Positions 7,996-16,406 of a stretch of 41,077 nt of DNA are shown one piece after another. Source of the stretch: an uncultured Lachnospiraceae bacterium (GTDB lineage: Bacteria > Bacillota > Clostridia > Lachnospirales > Lachnospiraceae). The position numbers were made by a program, and so were the translations under genes. The notes below the pieces were generated by a model. It did not search any database. It saw only the letters and a program-made list of their open reading frames with translations, and had not been told where the DNA came from. The DNA is taken from positions 1-41,077 of the forward strand of contig CALWRE010000214.1 in the NCBI GenBank assembly GCA_944383835.1, in the 5' to 3' direction. How positions within the stretch are numbered: the stretch's first letter is position 1; each line of letters opens with the position of its first letter.

Positions 7996-9219
7996 ATGGG
8001 AATCTATGAGGAACTGAGAGCCAGAGGGCTGATTGCCCAGGTGACGGACGAAGAAAAAATCCGGGATCTGATCAATGCGGGAGGAGCTAAGTTTTATATC
8101 GGTTTTGATCCGACAGCCGACTCCCTCCATGTGGGACATTTTATGGCCTTGTGCCTGATGAAGAGACTGCAGATGGCAGGCAACAAGCCGGTGGTATTGA
8201 TCGGCGGAGGCACCGGCCATGTGGGCGATCCCTCTGGGCGCACCGATATGCGCTCGATGATGGATGAAGAGACGATTCAGCATAACTGCGACTGCTTTAA
8301 AAAGCAGATGGAGCGGTTTATTGAGTTTGGCGAAGGCAAGGCTATCATGGTCAACAATGCCGATTGGCTGCTGAAGCTGAATTATGTGGAGCTTTTGCGG
8401 GATGTGGGCGCCTGCTTTTCGGTCAACAATATGCTTCGGGCCGAGTGCTATAAGCAGAGAATGGAGAAGGGACTCAGTTTCCTGGAATTTAACTACATGA
8501 TTATGCAGGCCTACGATTTCCTGTACCTGCACGATCATTATGGCTGCAATATGCAGTTCGGCGGCGACGATCAGTGGAGCAATATGCTTGCGGGCACCGA
8601 TTTGATCCGCAGAAAGACCGGCGATGATGCCTACGCTATGACGATCACCCTTCTGCTCAACAGCGAGGGGAAAAAGATGGGCAAGACTGCCAAGGGGGCC
8701 GTCTGGCTGGATCCCAACAAGACCACACCTTTTGAGTTCTACCAGTACTGGCGCAATGTGGACGATCAGGATGTGATGAAGTGCATCCGTATGCTGACTT
8801 TCCTTCCGCTGGAACAGATCGAGGAGATGGATCGCTGGGAAGACAGTCGGATCAATGAGAAAAAAGAGGTTCTGGCCTATGAACTGACCAGCCTGGTGCA
8901 CGGTGAGGAGGAGGCAAAGAACGCCAGGGATGCCTCTCACGCCCTTTTTGCCGGCGGCGGAGACGACAGCCATATGCCGCAGACGCAGATCCAGCCCGAT
9001 CAGCTGACGGATGGAACCATCGGAATTATGGAACTGCTCACCGCCTGCAAATTGATTCCCAGCCGCAGCGAAGGACGCCGGCTGATTCAGCAGGGGGGAA
9101 TCAGCGTGGACGATCAGAAGGTGGAAAGCCTGGACTATCGAGTGGATGAAGCGGCTCTGAAGAAGGGAGTCAAGATTCGCAAGGGAAAGAAAGTTTTCCA
9201 TAAAGCGTACATGGAGTGA
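7996..9219 (+). CDS. tyrS: tyrosine--tRNA ligase
   Basis: A class I synthetase of 407 residues that charges tRNA-Tyr. The HIGH-type signature is HVGH (45-48), the second signature is KMGKT (227-231), and a C-terminal S4-like RNA-binding domain occupies roughly 340-405 (RSEGRRLIQQGGISVDD). The ATG is preceded by AAAGGAGAG (7981-7989). Expression is set by the T-box leader whose specifier is UAC, and the transcript must pass the palindromic element at 7761-7960. A strong terminator follows. Confidence 0.97.
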   Translation: MGIYEELRARGLIAQVTDEEKIRDLINAGGAKFYIGFDPTADSLHVGHFMALCLMKRLQMAGNKPVVLIGGGTGHVGDPSGRTDMRSMMDEETIQHNCDCFKKQMERFIEFGEGKAIMVNNADWLLKLNYVELLRDVGACFSVNNMLRAECYKQRMEKGLSFLEFNYMIMQAYDFLYLHDHYGCNMQFGGDDQWSNMLAGTDLIRRKTGDDAYAMTITLLLNSEGKKMGKTAKGAVWLDPNKTTPFEFYQYWRNVDDQDVMKCIRMLTFLPLEQIEEMDRWEDSRINEKKEVLAYELTSLVHGEEEAKNARDASHALFAGGGDDSHMPQTQIQPDQLTDGTIGIMELLTACKLIPSRSEGRRLIQQGGISVDDQKVESLDYRVDEAALKKGVKIRKGKKVFHKAYME

Positions 9220-9250
9220 CTGGAACAGCCTGCGAACAAAATAAGAAAGA

Positions 9251-9286
9251 AAAGGGATTGCCGCGGCAATCCCTTTGACTTTTGAA
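9251..9286. terminator. bidirectional terminator between tyrS and the coiled-coil gene
   Basis: Positions 9251-9276 form a perfect 13+13 palindrome (AAAGGGATTGCCG and its complement). T-rich tracts follow on both strands (GACTTTTG on plus; TCTTTCTTATTTTG on minus). It serves the converging tyrS and coiled-coil genes. Confidence 0.85.
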
Positions 9287-9321
9287 AACAGCTGTATGCC
9301 AGCCATATACTTATGTGCGCA

Positions 9322-9726
9322 TCAGGCCAGTTTGTGGAGCATCTCGCTGTGTTTTGCTACGACTTTTTTCAGCATATCAATATCATCCTGCATGGATTCC
9401 ATCTGGGGCACCGCCTTTTCATAGCGAACGGCAGCAGGAACGTAGTTCTCCGCCAGCAGGCGAATTTGCGGTTCGAGGACGTTTTCAATCGTCAGATTGA
9501 TTTGCGAAATATCATCTCGAACCTGCGAAACATCATCTCGAACCTGCGAAACATTATCTCGAACCTGCGAAACATCATCCCGAATCTGCAAAATATCTTC
9601 CCGAATCGGGGAAAGCTCAGCGGCAAAGCGAGCGTCGAGCTCCACATCTAACTCTTTTTTAAAATTGGCAAACTCCTTGTTGATAATCTGAGCGATCGAT
9701 GACAAATCTTCATTGGTTAAAGCCAT
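9322..9726 (-). CDS. coiled-coil protein with five in-frame 21-bp repeats
   Basis: The protein has 134 residues, starts MALTNEDLSSIAQIINKEF and has no signal peptide or membrane segment. Its centre is a run of seven-residue repeats of the type QVRDDVS, encoded by five tandem 21-bp units (9502-9606), giving a perfect heptad coiled coil. The flanks are also predicted helical. The start at 9726 has AAAGGAG 8 nt upstream; an in-frame ATG 13 codons earlier lacks one. The gene has its own minus-strand promoter and shares a terminator with tyrS. Function is unknown; an oligomeric scaffold or adaptor would fit, but nothing specific is visible. Confidence 0.75.
   Translation of the reverse strand: MALTNEDLSSIAQIINKEFANFKKELDVELDARFAAELSPIREDILQIRDDVSQVRDNVSQVRDDVSQVRDDISQINLTIENVLEPQIRLLAENYVPAAVRYEKAVPQMESMQDDIDMLKKVVAKHSEMLHKLA
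9502..9606 (-). repeat. five tandem 21-bp repeats inside the coiled-coil gene
   Basis: Units at 9502-9522, 9523-9543, 9544-9564, 9565-9585 and 9586-9606 share the form CTGCGAAACATCATCTCGAAC with few changes. The period is a multiple of 3 and equals one heptad, so copy-number change would lengthen or shorten the coiled coil without a frameshift. Confidence 0.9.
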
Positions 9727-9814
9727 ACGGTAAGCTCCTTTCGCGATTGATGGAAGGACAGACAATAAGCGCCGGGGTATATATTTGGTGTGTTGCAGTG
9801 AAAAACGCAGATTT

Positions 9815-9843
9815 ATCGTAACACATCAGAGACAAAAGTGCAA
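9815..9843 (-). promoter_or_regulatory. promoter of the coiled-coil gene
   Basis: On the minus strand, TTGCAC (9838-9843), a 17-nt spacer and TACGAT (9815-9820). The leader would be about 80 nt to the ATG at 9726. Confidence 0.6.
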
Positions 9844-9872
9844 CCTGTTTTTGGCGGCTTAATCGTAATTGC

Positions 9873-11759
9873 TTAATCGTAATACTGGGCCTGGGCATGC
9901 CAGAGTTCGTAATATTTCCCTCCCTCTTTAGCTGCCAGATCATCGTGTCTGCCCTGCTCGACGATCTTTCCATGGTCAAAGACCAGGATCTCATCGCAGA
10001 AGCGGCAGGAGGAGAGACGGTGGCTGATGTAGACGGCGGTCTTATCTCCGACAATCTGGTTGAATTGGGAGTAGATTTCGGCCTCCGCTATGGGGTCTAA
10101 GGCTGCGGTAGGTTCATCCAGGATGATAAAGGGAGCGTCCTTGTAGAGGGCTCTGGCGATGGCGATTTTCTGCGCTTCCCCGCCGGAGATATTCACGCCG
10201 TCGTCGCCGAATTCCCGGTAGAGAAGGGTATCAAGGCCCTTCGGCAGAGCTGCCAGCCGGTCTTTAAAACCTGCGTCAGCCAGGGCTTTCATAACCCTCT
10301 CTTCGTCATAATCTGCGCGGCCGGCCACATTTGCGCCCAGGGGCTGGGACAGAAGCTGGAAGTCCTGGAAGACCACGGAAAATAGATTGATATAATCGCG
10401 GTAGTCGTATTTGCGGATATCGATGCCGTTTAACAGGATATGGCCTTCGTCGGGGTCATAGAGGCGGCACAGCAGCTTGATGAAGGTGGTCTTGCCGGAG
10501 CCGTTTTCTCCGACCACGGCCAGGCGGCTGCCGACGCGAAACTTCATGCTGACGTGGCGCAGGGCCCAGTCTTTAGTGCCGGGATAGCGGAAGGAGACGT
10601 CCTGGAATTCCACCTCATAATCGCGGTCCGACCGTTTCTCCGTGGTCAGGCTTCCCTGATACATGGAATTGGGAATGTCCAGGAATTCATAGGTGGTGCG
10701 CAGGTAGGAGGCGTTGGTACGAATGCTCCCCGCCGCCTTAAACAGCCGGACCACATTGGAGGAAAGGGCGGTCACCGCGCCCACATACTGGGTCACGGAG
10801 CCGATGTCAAAGGCTCCGGCCCAGGCCTTCAGACAGGTGAAGACGTAGACAAAGCCGGTGAATATGGCGGAGACGCCGGCGGAGAGACCGCTGTAGAGGC
10901 CCATGGGGCCTTTGCTGACGCGGGAAATGGGACCGGTGGTGGAGAAAATATTGTTTTCTTCCCAGTAAGGACGGGCCACGTTGATCTGCTCATATATGCG
11001 CACGTCCGCCGTCCGGCTTTGAACCATTCCCAGGTCAAGGAAAAAGCTGAAAAGACGGTTCCCCAGCTTGACGTCCTCCCCGATTCGGCTCATACAGGCG
11101 ATGGAGCGGCTGGCGCAGCGCCCCGAGACGGCAGTGATCAGAACCATTACGAGCAGCAGGAGGAGGATAAACAGCGGGTGGTTTAAAACGGTGAGCTTAC
11201 CGGCGGAGGCCGGCACCGGCAGGGTAAAGAGGCTCGCCGACAGGATCAGAGCGCTGATGATCCCAAAGACGGCCTCCAGGATCTGCCGGAACCAGGAGGG
11301 AATGTTGTGGATGCCCCAGCCGGACCAGTTGGCGTTCTGCCGGATCTGGAACAGGAAATCGTGGGTCGCCTGCCGGTCGGCGTCGGCAAAGTCCATGGAA
11401 AACATCTTGTCGGTATAGAGTTTCTGCTCATACTGATGGAAGGAGCGGCCGCAGGCCAGCACCTTTTCGGACAAGACCGTGCTGAGCAGGCCCAGGAGGG
11501 CGGCTACGGCTGCGGTCTGGGCGACCAGGGGCCAGAGGACCTCCGGCCTTCTGGCAAGGGTCAGTTCGCTGATGATCCGGGCGGAAAACCAGATCGTCGC
11601 ATAAGGGATCACCGCCTTTACCGCGGCATCCAGGGCGTAGATTGTGAAAATATGGGGACAGATCCGGCGGATATCCCGGATGGCGCGCAGGTGGAGGCGC
11701 AGGGTCTGGGCCCAGGAGACCTGTCCGGCGTTTTTCTTTTTGTTTTTTGCGTTTTTCAT
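9873..11759 (-). CDS. ABC exporter-type half-transporter (membrane domain + ATPase), second of a pair
   Basis: The protein has 628 residues. An N-terminal membrane domain of six expected helices (about 30-340) is fused to an ATPase domain (about 370-628). Walker A GENGSGKT is at 417-424, the signature ISGGE at 524-528 and Walker B FIILDEP, with D548 and E549, so the catalytic Glu is present. This is the type IV (exporter) architecture. The start overlaps the stop of the upstream half-transporter (TGATG), which suggests a translationally coupled heterodimer. It is the last gene of the LytTR/kinase operon. The substrate is unknown; peptide or antibiotic export is a common role but is not shown here. 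A 13-nt duplication (9857-9869, 9871-9883) straddles the stop codon. Confidence 0.9.
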   Translation of the reverse strand: MKNAKNKKKNAGQVSWAQTLRLHLRAIRDIRRICPHIFTIYALDAAVKAVIPYATIWFSARIISELTLARRPEVLWPLVAQTAAVAALLGLLSTVLSEKVLACGRSFHQYEQKLYTDKMFSMDFADADRQATHDFLFQIRQNANWSGWGIHNIPSWFRQILEAVFGIISALILSASLFTLPVPASAGKLTVLNHPLFILLLLLVMVLITAVSGRCASRSIACMSRIGEDVKLGNRLFSFFLDLGMVQSRTADVRIYEQINVARPYWEENNIFSTTGPISRVSKGPMGLYSGLSAGVSAIFTGFVYVFTCLKAWAGAFDIGSVTQYVGAVTALSSNVVRLFKAAGSIRTNASYLRTTYEFLDIPNSMYQGSLTTEKRSDRDYEVEFQDVSFRYPGTKDWALRHVSMKFRVGSRLAVVGENGSGKTTFIKLLCRLYDPDEGHILLNGIDIRKYDYRDYINLFSVVFQDFQLLSQPLGANVAGRADYDEERVMKALADAGFKDRLAALPKGLDTLLYREFGDDGVNISGGEAQKIAIARALYKDAPFIILDEPTAALDPIAEAEIYSQFNQIVGDKTAVYISHRLSSCRFCDEILVFDHGKIVEQGRHDDLAAKEGGKYYELWHAQAQYYD

Positions 11760-13570
11760 CAGAAATCCCTCCCTTCCTGGTAGTAGCGGCTCTGGACATG
11801 GAAAAGGTCGGCGTACAGCCCGCCCTGGGCCAAAAGGGCGTCGTGGGTTCCTTCCTCGGCGATCCGCCCGTCGGCGATAAAGAGGATGCGGTCGCAGAAA
11901 CGGGTAGAGGCCAGGCGATGGCTGATAAACAGCGAGGTCTTGCCCGCCGTCATCTGGCTGTATTTCTGGTAGATATCGTTTTCGGCGATGGGATCCAGGG
12001 CGGCCGTAGGCTCATCCAGCACCAGGATGGGGCCGTCCTTGTAGAGGGCGCGGGCCAGCATCAGACGCTGGATCTGGCCGCCGGAGAAAAGGACGCCGTC
12101 CTCCCAGACCTCCCGGCCTACATGGGTGTCGAGGCCGTTTGGCAGCTCCCGAATCTTTTCGGTCAGTCCGGCCTGCTCCAGACACTGCCATACGCGATCT
12201 GCATCGTACTGCCTGGACTGGGCTACATTTTCCGCCACAGTGGCATCCAGCACGGAGAAATCCTGGAATACGGCGGAGAAAAGGGTATAGTAATCCCGGC
12301 GGTCGTACTGGCGGATATCCTGGCCGTTTAACAGTACCCGCCCCTGCGTGGGGTCGAGAAAGCCGCACAGCAGGCGGACCAGGGTGGTCTTGCCCGCTCC
12401 GTTCAGGCCGACGATAGCCAGGTTTTCGCCGGGGCGGACGGTCAGATCAATCTCATGCAGGGTATCCTGGCTGGCGGAAGGATAGCGATAGGAGACCTGC
12501 TCCAGGCGCAGCTCATAGGAATCCGCCCGAGGCACCGGCGTTCCGTCTTCAAAACGAAAAGGCTCCGGATATTCCATGTATTGCCGGACTGCGTTCAGAT
12601 CCAGGCTTTCCTGGCGCAGGGTCTGAAGTTGGGTCAGAATCTCGGTTACCCAGGCGCCAAAGCCGCTCACCGCATTGAAGTACAGGAGAAATTCCGAGGC
12701 GGAAAGCCCTTCGCGCAGCGTCAGCCAGATCAGGTAGATATAGGCGAGGGCGTTCCGGGCCGTGGCCATCAGCAGATCGGCCGCCCCGCCTGCCGTCTGT
12801 ACCGCCTGGCAGCGCCGGTAGAACCGGTCCAGCCTTTTTAAGACGCCGTCGTAGACGGTGCTCAGCCAAGGGGCGAAACCGAAGATGCGGATATCCTTGG
12901 CCAAGGCGACGGAGCAGGCCTGGCGGGTGATGTAGCTGCTCTGGCGCAGACAGGTCTGTTCCTCCTCCTGGTGGCGGTAGCGCCAGGCGGAGGTATGGCG
13001 GACGGCGGCAAAGCTTACGGCGCTGGTGGCGGCTACCAGGAGCAGAAGCACCGGATCCAGGCCGGTCAGGAGGGCTGCGTAGACCGCGAAGCCGGTCACA
13101 CCTGCAAGCAGGGTGGACAGGGTCGTCCAGATGTGTTCGCCGGCGGTGTCATTGCTGCACACGGACTCTATGCAGCGGTCGCGCAGCTTCTGTACCTGGG
13201 GATCCAGAGTCAGCGGAAAGGAAATGCCGCAGATCTTTGCGTTGAGATCGGAGATGATATCCATGCGCAGGGAAATGCGGTCCGAGCTGATGTATTCTTC
13301 CAGATAAGCCTGCAGGAAAGTAAGCAGGAACAGGGCCAGGGCGAAAAAGACGATGGCCAGGAGAAGCTCCGAAAGGGGAGAGGTCTGCTCTACCTTGTCC
13401 AGGATGACAGGGGCGATATAGAGCTGGGCCAGGTTGATGCCGACGGCTATGGCCGCGCCCAGAAAGACCGTGGCCAGCACGTTTTTATGCCCGCTCCAGG
13501 CGTAGCGGCACATCCAGCCGACATTCTGCAGTATATTGTATTTGGGTTTTATTCGTTCTTTTTCTTGCAT
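11759..13570 (-). CDS. ABC exporter-type half-transporter (membrane domain + ATPase), first of a pair
   Basis: The protein has 603 residues from the preferred start. The membrane domain covers about residues 20-320 and the ATPase domain about 345-600. Walker A GLNGAGKT is at 388-395, the signature FSGGQ at 495-499 and Walker B LVLDEP, with D519 and E520. Both half-transporters keep the catalytic Glu, so both ATP sites could be active. The start at 13570 places GAGGTG about 8 nt upstream; the ATG at 13576 would be only 3 nt from it. It lies about 100 nt downstream of the histidine kinase gene on the same strand and overlaps its partner by 1 nt. Confidence 0.9.
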   Translation of the reverse strand: MQEKERIKPKYNILQNVGWMCRYAWSGHKNVLATVFLGAAIAVGINLAQLYIAPVILDKVEQTSPLSELLLAIVFFALALFLLTFLQAYLEEYISSDRISLRMDIISDLNAKICGISFPLTLDPQVQKLRDRCIESVCSNDTAGEHIWTTLSTLLAGVTGFAVYAALLTGLDPVLLLLVAATSAVSFAAVRHTSAWRYRHQEEEQTCLRQSSYITRQACSVALAKDIRIFGFAPWLSTVYDGVLKRLDRFYRRCQAVQTAGGAADLLMATARNALAYIYLIWLTLREGLSASEFLLYFNAVSGFGAWVTEILTQLQTLRQESLDLNAVRQYMEYPEPFRFEDGTPVPRADSYELRLEQVSYRYPSASQDTLHEIDLTVRPGENLAIVGLNGAGKTTLVRLLCGFLDPTQGRVLLNGQDIRQYDRRDYYTLFSAVFQDFSVLDATVAENVAQSRQYDADRVWQCLEQAGLTEKIRELPNGLDTHVGREVWEDGVLFSGGQIQRLMLARALYKDGPILVLDEPTAALDPIAENDIYQKYSQMTAGKTSLFISHRLASTRFCDRILFIADGRIAEEGTHDALLAQGGLYADLFHVQSRYYQEGRDF

Positions 13571-13674
13571 AACCATTCACCTCATTTCGGGTATATGTTA
13601 GCACAAAAAAATCCCCCTGTGTACATTGGGGGATGAATTGCGCAAATGGGGGGACGAATCGCTTCGTGTAAGAG

Positions 13675-14346
13675 TTATTCCGCAATATTCTGCGGCAGCA
13701 GGATCTCCGTGGTAAAGGCTCCGTCCTCGGAGCCCCGGCTGATGTAGCCGCCCAGCCTCTCCACAATGGCGTCGATGCGCCGCAGGCCGAAACCATGCCC
13801 GGTTCCCTTGGTGCTGGCGAAGCGGCCGTTTCTGCGGACGAGCTTTTTGCCTGCGGTAAAATTGGTGAAGGAGATATAGAGCTGCGTTCCCTTCATATCC
13901 ATATAGATGCGGATCATGCGCTCGCTTTCCGGCAGCTTCAGACTGGCCTCGATGGCATTGTCGAAGAGGTTGCCGATGATGCAGCACAGGTCGATCTCCG
14001 ACAGCTGCAGCCGGTAGGGGATGTGGGCGTCGGCACGTACCGGAATGTTTTTGGAACGAGCCAGGGAAATCTTGGAGTTTAAGATGGCGTCGGTCATCGG
14101 ATTGCCGGTTTTGATTACCGGTTCGACGGAGGTCAGATCGGCGTCCAGCTCGTCTAAGTAGCGGCGCACCGCCTCCAGGTCGCCGGCGGCGGCGTAGGCC
14201 TTCATGGTCTGAATGTGATTGCGGTAATCGTGCCGCCAGCCGCGCATCTGCCGGTACATATTCTCTACCTCGGCGTAATGGGTCTCCATGAGTTCCTGCT
14301 GGTAGGCGTCCAGCTGTCGGTTGATCTTCTTTGAAAAAAGTTTCAT
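13675..14346 (-). CDS. soluble GHKL-family sensor histidine kinase (AgrC/HPK10-like core)
   Basis: The protein has 223 residues and consists only of the kinase core: a coiled coil (about 8-35), the phospho-acceptor His39 in GWRHDYRNH, the N-box IIGNLFDNAIEASL with N126 and N130, and the G-box TGHGFGL (182-188). The motifs match the AgrC-like kinases that pair with LytTR regulators. No membrane segment is present, whereas typical relatives have about six N-terminal helices. The start at 14346 has AGGAAG upstream; the longer in-frame extension would overlap the ADP-ribosylglycohydrolase gene. The cognate regulator is probably the LytTR protein at 15562-16260. How the signal is sensed is unknown; it may come from a partner protein. 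Confidence 0.85.
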   Translation of the reverse strand: MKLFSKKINRQLDAYQQELMETHYAEVENMYRQMRGWRHDYRNHIQTMKAYAAAGDLEAVRRYLDELDADLTSVEPVIKTGNPMTDAILNSKISLARSKNIPVRADAHIPYRLQLSEIDLCCIIGNLFDNAIEASLKLPESERMIRIYMDMKGTQLYISFTNFTAGKKLVRRNGRFASTKGTGHGFGLRRIDAIVERLGGYISRGSEDGAFTTEILLPQNIAE

Positions 14347-14374
14347 GCCTTGCTTCCTGCCTTTCGTCCCCGGC

Positions 14375-15526
14375 TCAGCCTTCCCGGTCGGCCCGACCAG
14401 CTTTCCAGAGAGGATAGTCGTTTTGAATGTATTTGTGCTCCCATTCTTTCGACCAATTCTCCGTATCGTATTCGCTTTCGATGGGGCGATCGTAATAAAG
14501 ATCCTCCGCAATTTCGAGGATTACGTCCCGCAGTTCCAGAGGTGTGATAAACCGGTCCGGAATGCCGCTAAGCCCAACATTCGCTCCGATGATATTCCCG
14601 GCCACCGCCCCGGTGGAATCGCTGTCGCCTCGGTGGTTTACGGCGGCGGCCAGGCCTTTTTCCAAATCGGTCGGGTATTTCAATGCGCAGTATACCGCGA
14701 TGGCTAGGGTTTCTTCCGCCACCCAGCCTTCTCCCAGCGCGTGGATGGCGTCGATATCCTCTAGGTCGGAAGAGGCGAGGTTTATGGCCCGTTCCATGAT
14801 CTCCTCGAATTCTTGCAGGTGGGCTGCAGCGGAAAAAAGCGTATGAACCCGCGCCAGGGCGTCTTTTACGGCCGCGAGGATGGAATGTTCGCCGTCCTGG
14901 GCCAGGCATTGGATGATACGGACAAGGGCCGCGGCGGGAATATAGCCTAATTCATGGCCATGGGTAAGGGCCGCGGTTTCCGCCCCTATGCGCATCGCGT
15001 CTTCCGGAGCGAAAGCGTTTTGATCGATGAAATACAATCCGATTGGAGCGACCCGCATAATGCCGCCGCAGCCTTTGCTCCCGTTTATCGGCTCGCTTAT
15101 CGTGCCGCCGCACCCCTTTTCAATGGCGGACAGACAGGTCATTCCGGGGGCCCGTCTGCTGAATAGTTCCGGGAGATGGGAAATCCAGGCGTAATGATAA
15201 TCGTTTTCGCATTGCAGCGGATAGGTTTCCGTCTGCGTCCGGTACCATTCCCTGTAGCAGCAGGCGATATAGGACGGATAGCTGCCCATGATGCCTCGGG
15301 TTCGCCCGCGGGTTGTTCCCAAAAGCAGGCCGTTGGCGGTAAACAGAGTCATCTGCGTGTCGTCGGAAAGGAGGGCTTTGCCATTTGTCAAATCATAGGA
15401 CGTAATGCCGCTTGGCCCGTATTTTCTCATAATGCCAGGTTCGTCCAGAAATTCCACCGCGTATCCAAGCGCGTCCCCGGCCGCCCCGCCCAGCAGGCAG
15501 CCCTTGTATTTGTCTAGGTTTTTCAT
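14375..15526 (-). CDS. ADP-ribosylglycohydrolase (DraG-like) family protein
   Basis: The protein has 383 residues with the metal-binding motifs of the family: GDALG (17-21), DDTQM (55-59) and HRGDSDSTGA (298-307). Family members remove ADP-ribose from proteins or hydrolyse related ADP-ribosyl compounds using two Mg2+ or Mn2+ ions. No signal peptide is visible. It sits between the LytTR regulator (35 nt upstream) and the histidine kinase (28 nt downstream), so it appears co-transcribed with a two-component system, which is unusual. No ADP-ribosyltransferase is seen in the window. The start follows GGGAG with 9-nt spacing. The natural substrate cannot be inferred. Confidence 0.9.
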   Translation of the reverse strand: MKNLDKYKGCLLGGAAGDALGYAVEFLDEPGIMRKYGPSGITSYDLTNGKALLSDDTQMTLFTANGLLLGTTRGRTRGIMGSYPSYIACCYREWYRTQTETYPLQCENDYHYAWISHLPELFSRRAPGMTCLSAIEKGCGGTISEPINGSKGCGGIMRVAPIGLYFIDQNAFAPEDAMRIGAETAALTHGHELGYIPAAALVRIIQCLAQDGEHSILAAVKDALARVHTLFSAAAHLQEFEEIMERAINLASSDLEDIDAIHALGEGWVAEETLAIAVYCALKYPTDLEKGLAAAVNHRGDSDSTGAVAGNIIGANVGLSGIPDRFITPLELRDVILEIAEDLYYDRPIESEYDTENWSKEWEHKYIQNDYPLWKAGRADREG

Positions 15527-15561
15527 ACTCGTTATCTCCCGTCAGGTTTGCTTATGCTTCT

Positions 15562-16260
15562 TTATTCCAGCTCGATAATAGCCCTGGCAACTTTGTCGGC
15601 GGCTCCTCTGGGAAGGGGAACGCTTGTGCCGTCGGACAGGAGCAGCTCCGTCTTTGCCACCCTGGCAACGCAGGTCAGATTGACGATGGCGGAGCGCCCG
15701 ACCCGGAAAAAACGTTCGTCCAGTTCGCTTTCCAGCTCGCCCAGGGTCCGTTTTACGGTGATATCCGCCGCCGCGTGGATGGTGGCGTAATTTTGATGCA
15801 CGTCTATGTAGCGGATCTGATAGAGAGGGATGCGGCTCATCTCGCCGCCCGCCTCCAGGGTCAGGACTTTTTCGCGGGTCCGCAGCTTATTTGCCGCCCG
15901 GTCGAGAACCGCAAAGAGTTTCTCCTCCTTTATCGGCTTCATCAGGTAGTGGAGGGCGGCCACCTCGTAGCCTTCGGCGATGTAGTCGGAATAGCCGGTG
16001 ATGAAGATAATCTGCACGGTCTCGTTGTCTTCCCGCAGCCTTTTGGCCAGGGATACCCCGTCCATCCCCTCCATTTCGATATCCAGTAAGAGGATATCAA
16101 AATCCTTTTCCTCGGCGTAGTGGAATAAAAAGCTTTCGGCAGAGGAAAAGGAGGACAGGCGGAGCGCATGGCCTCGCTCTGCGGCCCAGCGCCTGACCAG
16201 GCCTTCTATATAATTTCTGTCGGCCGCGCTGTCGTCGCAGACGGCTGTCTTGTACAGCAT
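15562..16260 (-). CDS. LytTR-family response regulator
   Basis: The protein has 232 residues. The receiver domain (1 to about 120) has acidic pocket residues Asp9 and Asp10, phospho-acceptor Asp60 in LLLDIEM and the conserved Lys in MKPI. A LytTR DNA-binding domain follows (about 137-232; IDVHQNYATIH, FFRVGRSAIVN). Such regulators bind paired direct repeats upstream of their targets and are usually driven by AgrC-like kinases. It is the first gene of the unit regulator, ADP-ribosylglycohydrolase, kinase, two ABC half-transporters. A terminator for hpf lies just upstream, and I do not see a clear promoter in the short gap, so transcription may rely on read-through or a weak site. Confidence 0.92.
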   Translation of the reverse strand: MLYKTAVCDDSAADRNYIEGLVRRWAAERGHALRLSSFSSAESFLFHYAEEKDFDILLLDIEMEGMDGVSLAKRLREDNETVQIIFITGYSDYIAEGYEVAALHYLMKPIKEEKLFAVLDRAANKLRTREKVLTLEAGGEMSRIPLYQIRYIDVHQNYATIHAAADITVKRTLGELESELDERFFRVGRSAIVNLTCVARVAKTELLLSDGTSVPLPRGAADKVARAIIELE

Positions 16261-16286
16261 CCATTTACGCCCCTTTCGTATCGCGC

Positions 16287-16321
16287 AAAAAACGCTGCAC
16301 GGCGAAGATGGGCCGTGCAGC
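16287..16321 (-). terminator. terminator of hpf
   Basis: On the minus strand a 10-bp stem (GCTGCACGGC with GCCGTGCAGC, 16294-16303 and 16312-16321) is followed by six T residues (16287-16292). It lies 86 nt after the hpf stop codon and about 26 nt before the regulator start. Confidence 0.88.
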
Positions 16322-16406
16322 AGGTCTTGTCAGTTTGAATTGGTTCCGTCGGGCGGTCTTTGGGACGGCGGGCAGAGGAGTTGCCTGTCCGGCGCCGCGA
16401 TGGGAA

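Noticed and set aside
7960..9306. Long open frame of 448 codons antisense to tyrS
   Set aside because: It runs through tyrS and the terminator with no family similarity that I can see; it is a shadow frame.
9502..9606. Regular 21-bp repeats resembling a CRISPR array
   Set aside because: The units are directly tandem with no spacers, are in frame within a coding gene and encode heptads; no cas genes are present.
9857..9883. Tandem copy of GCTTAATCGTAAT at the end of the second ABC gene
   Set aside because: A 13-nt duplication around the stop codon; real, but too small to interpret beyond replication slippage.
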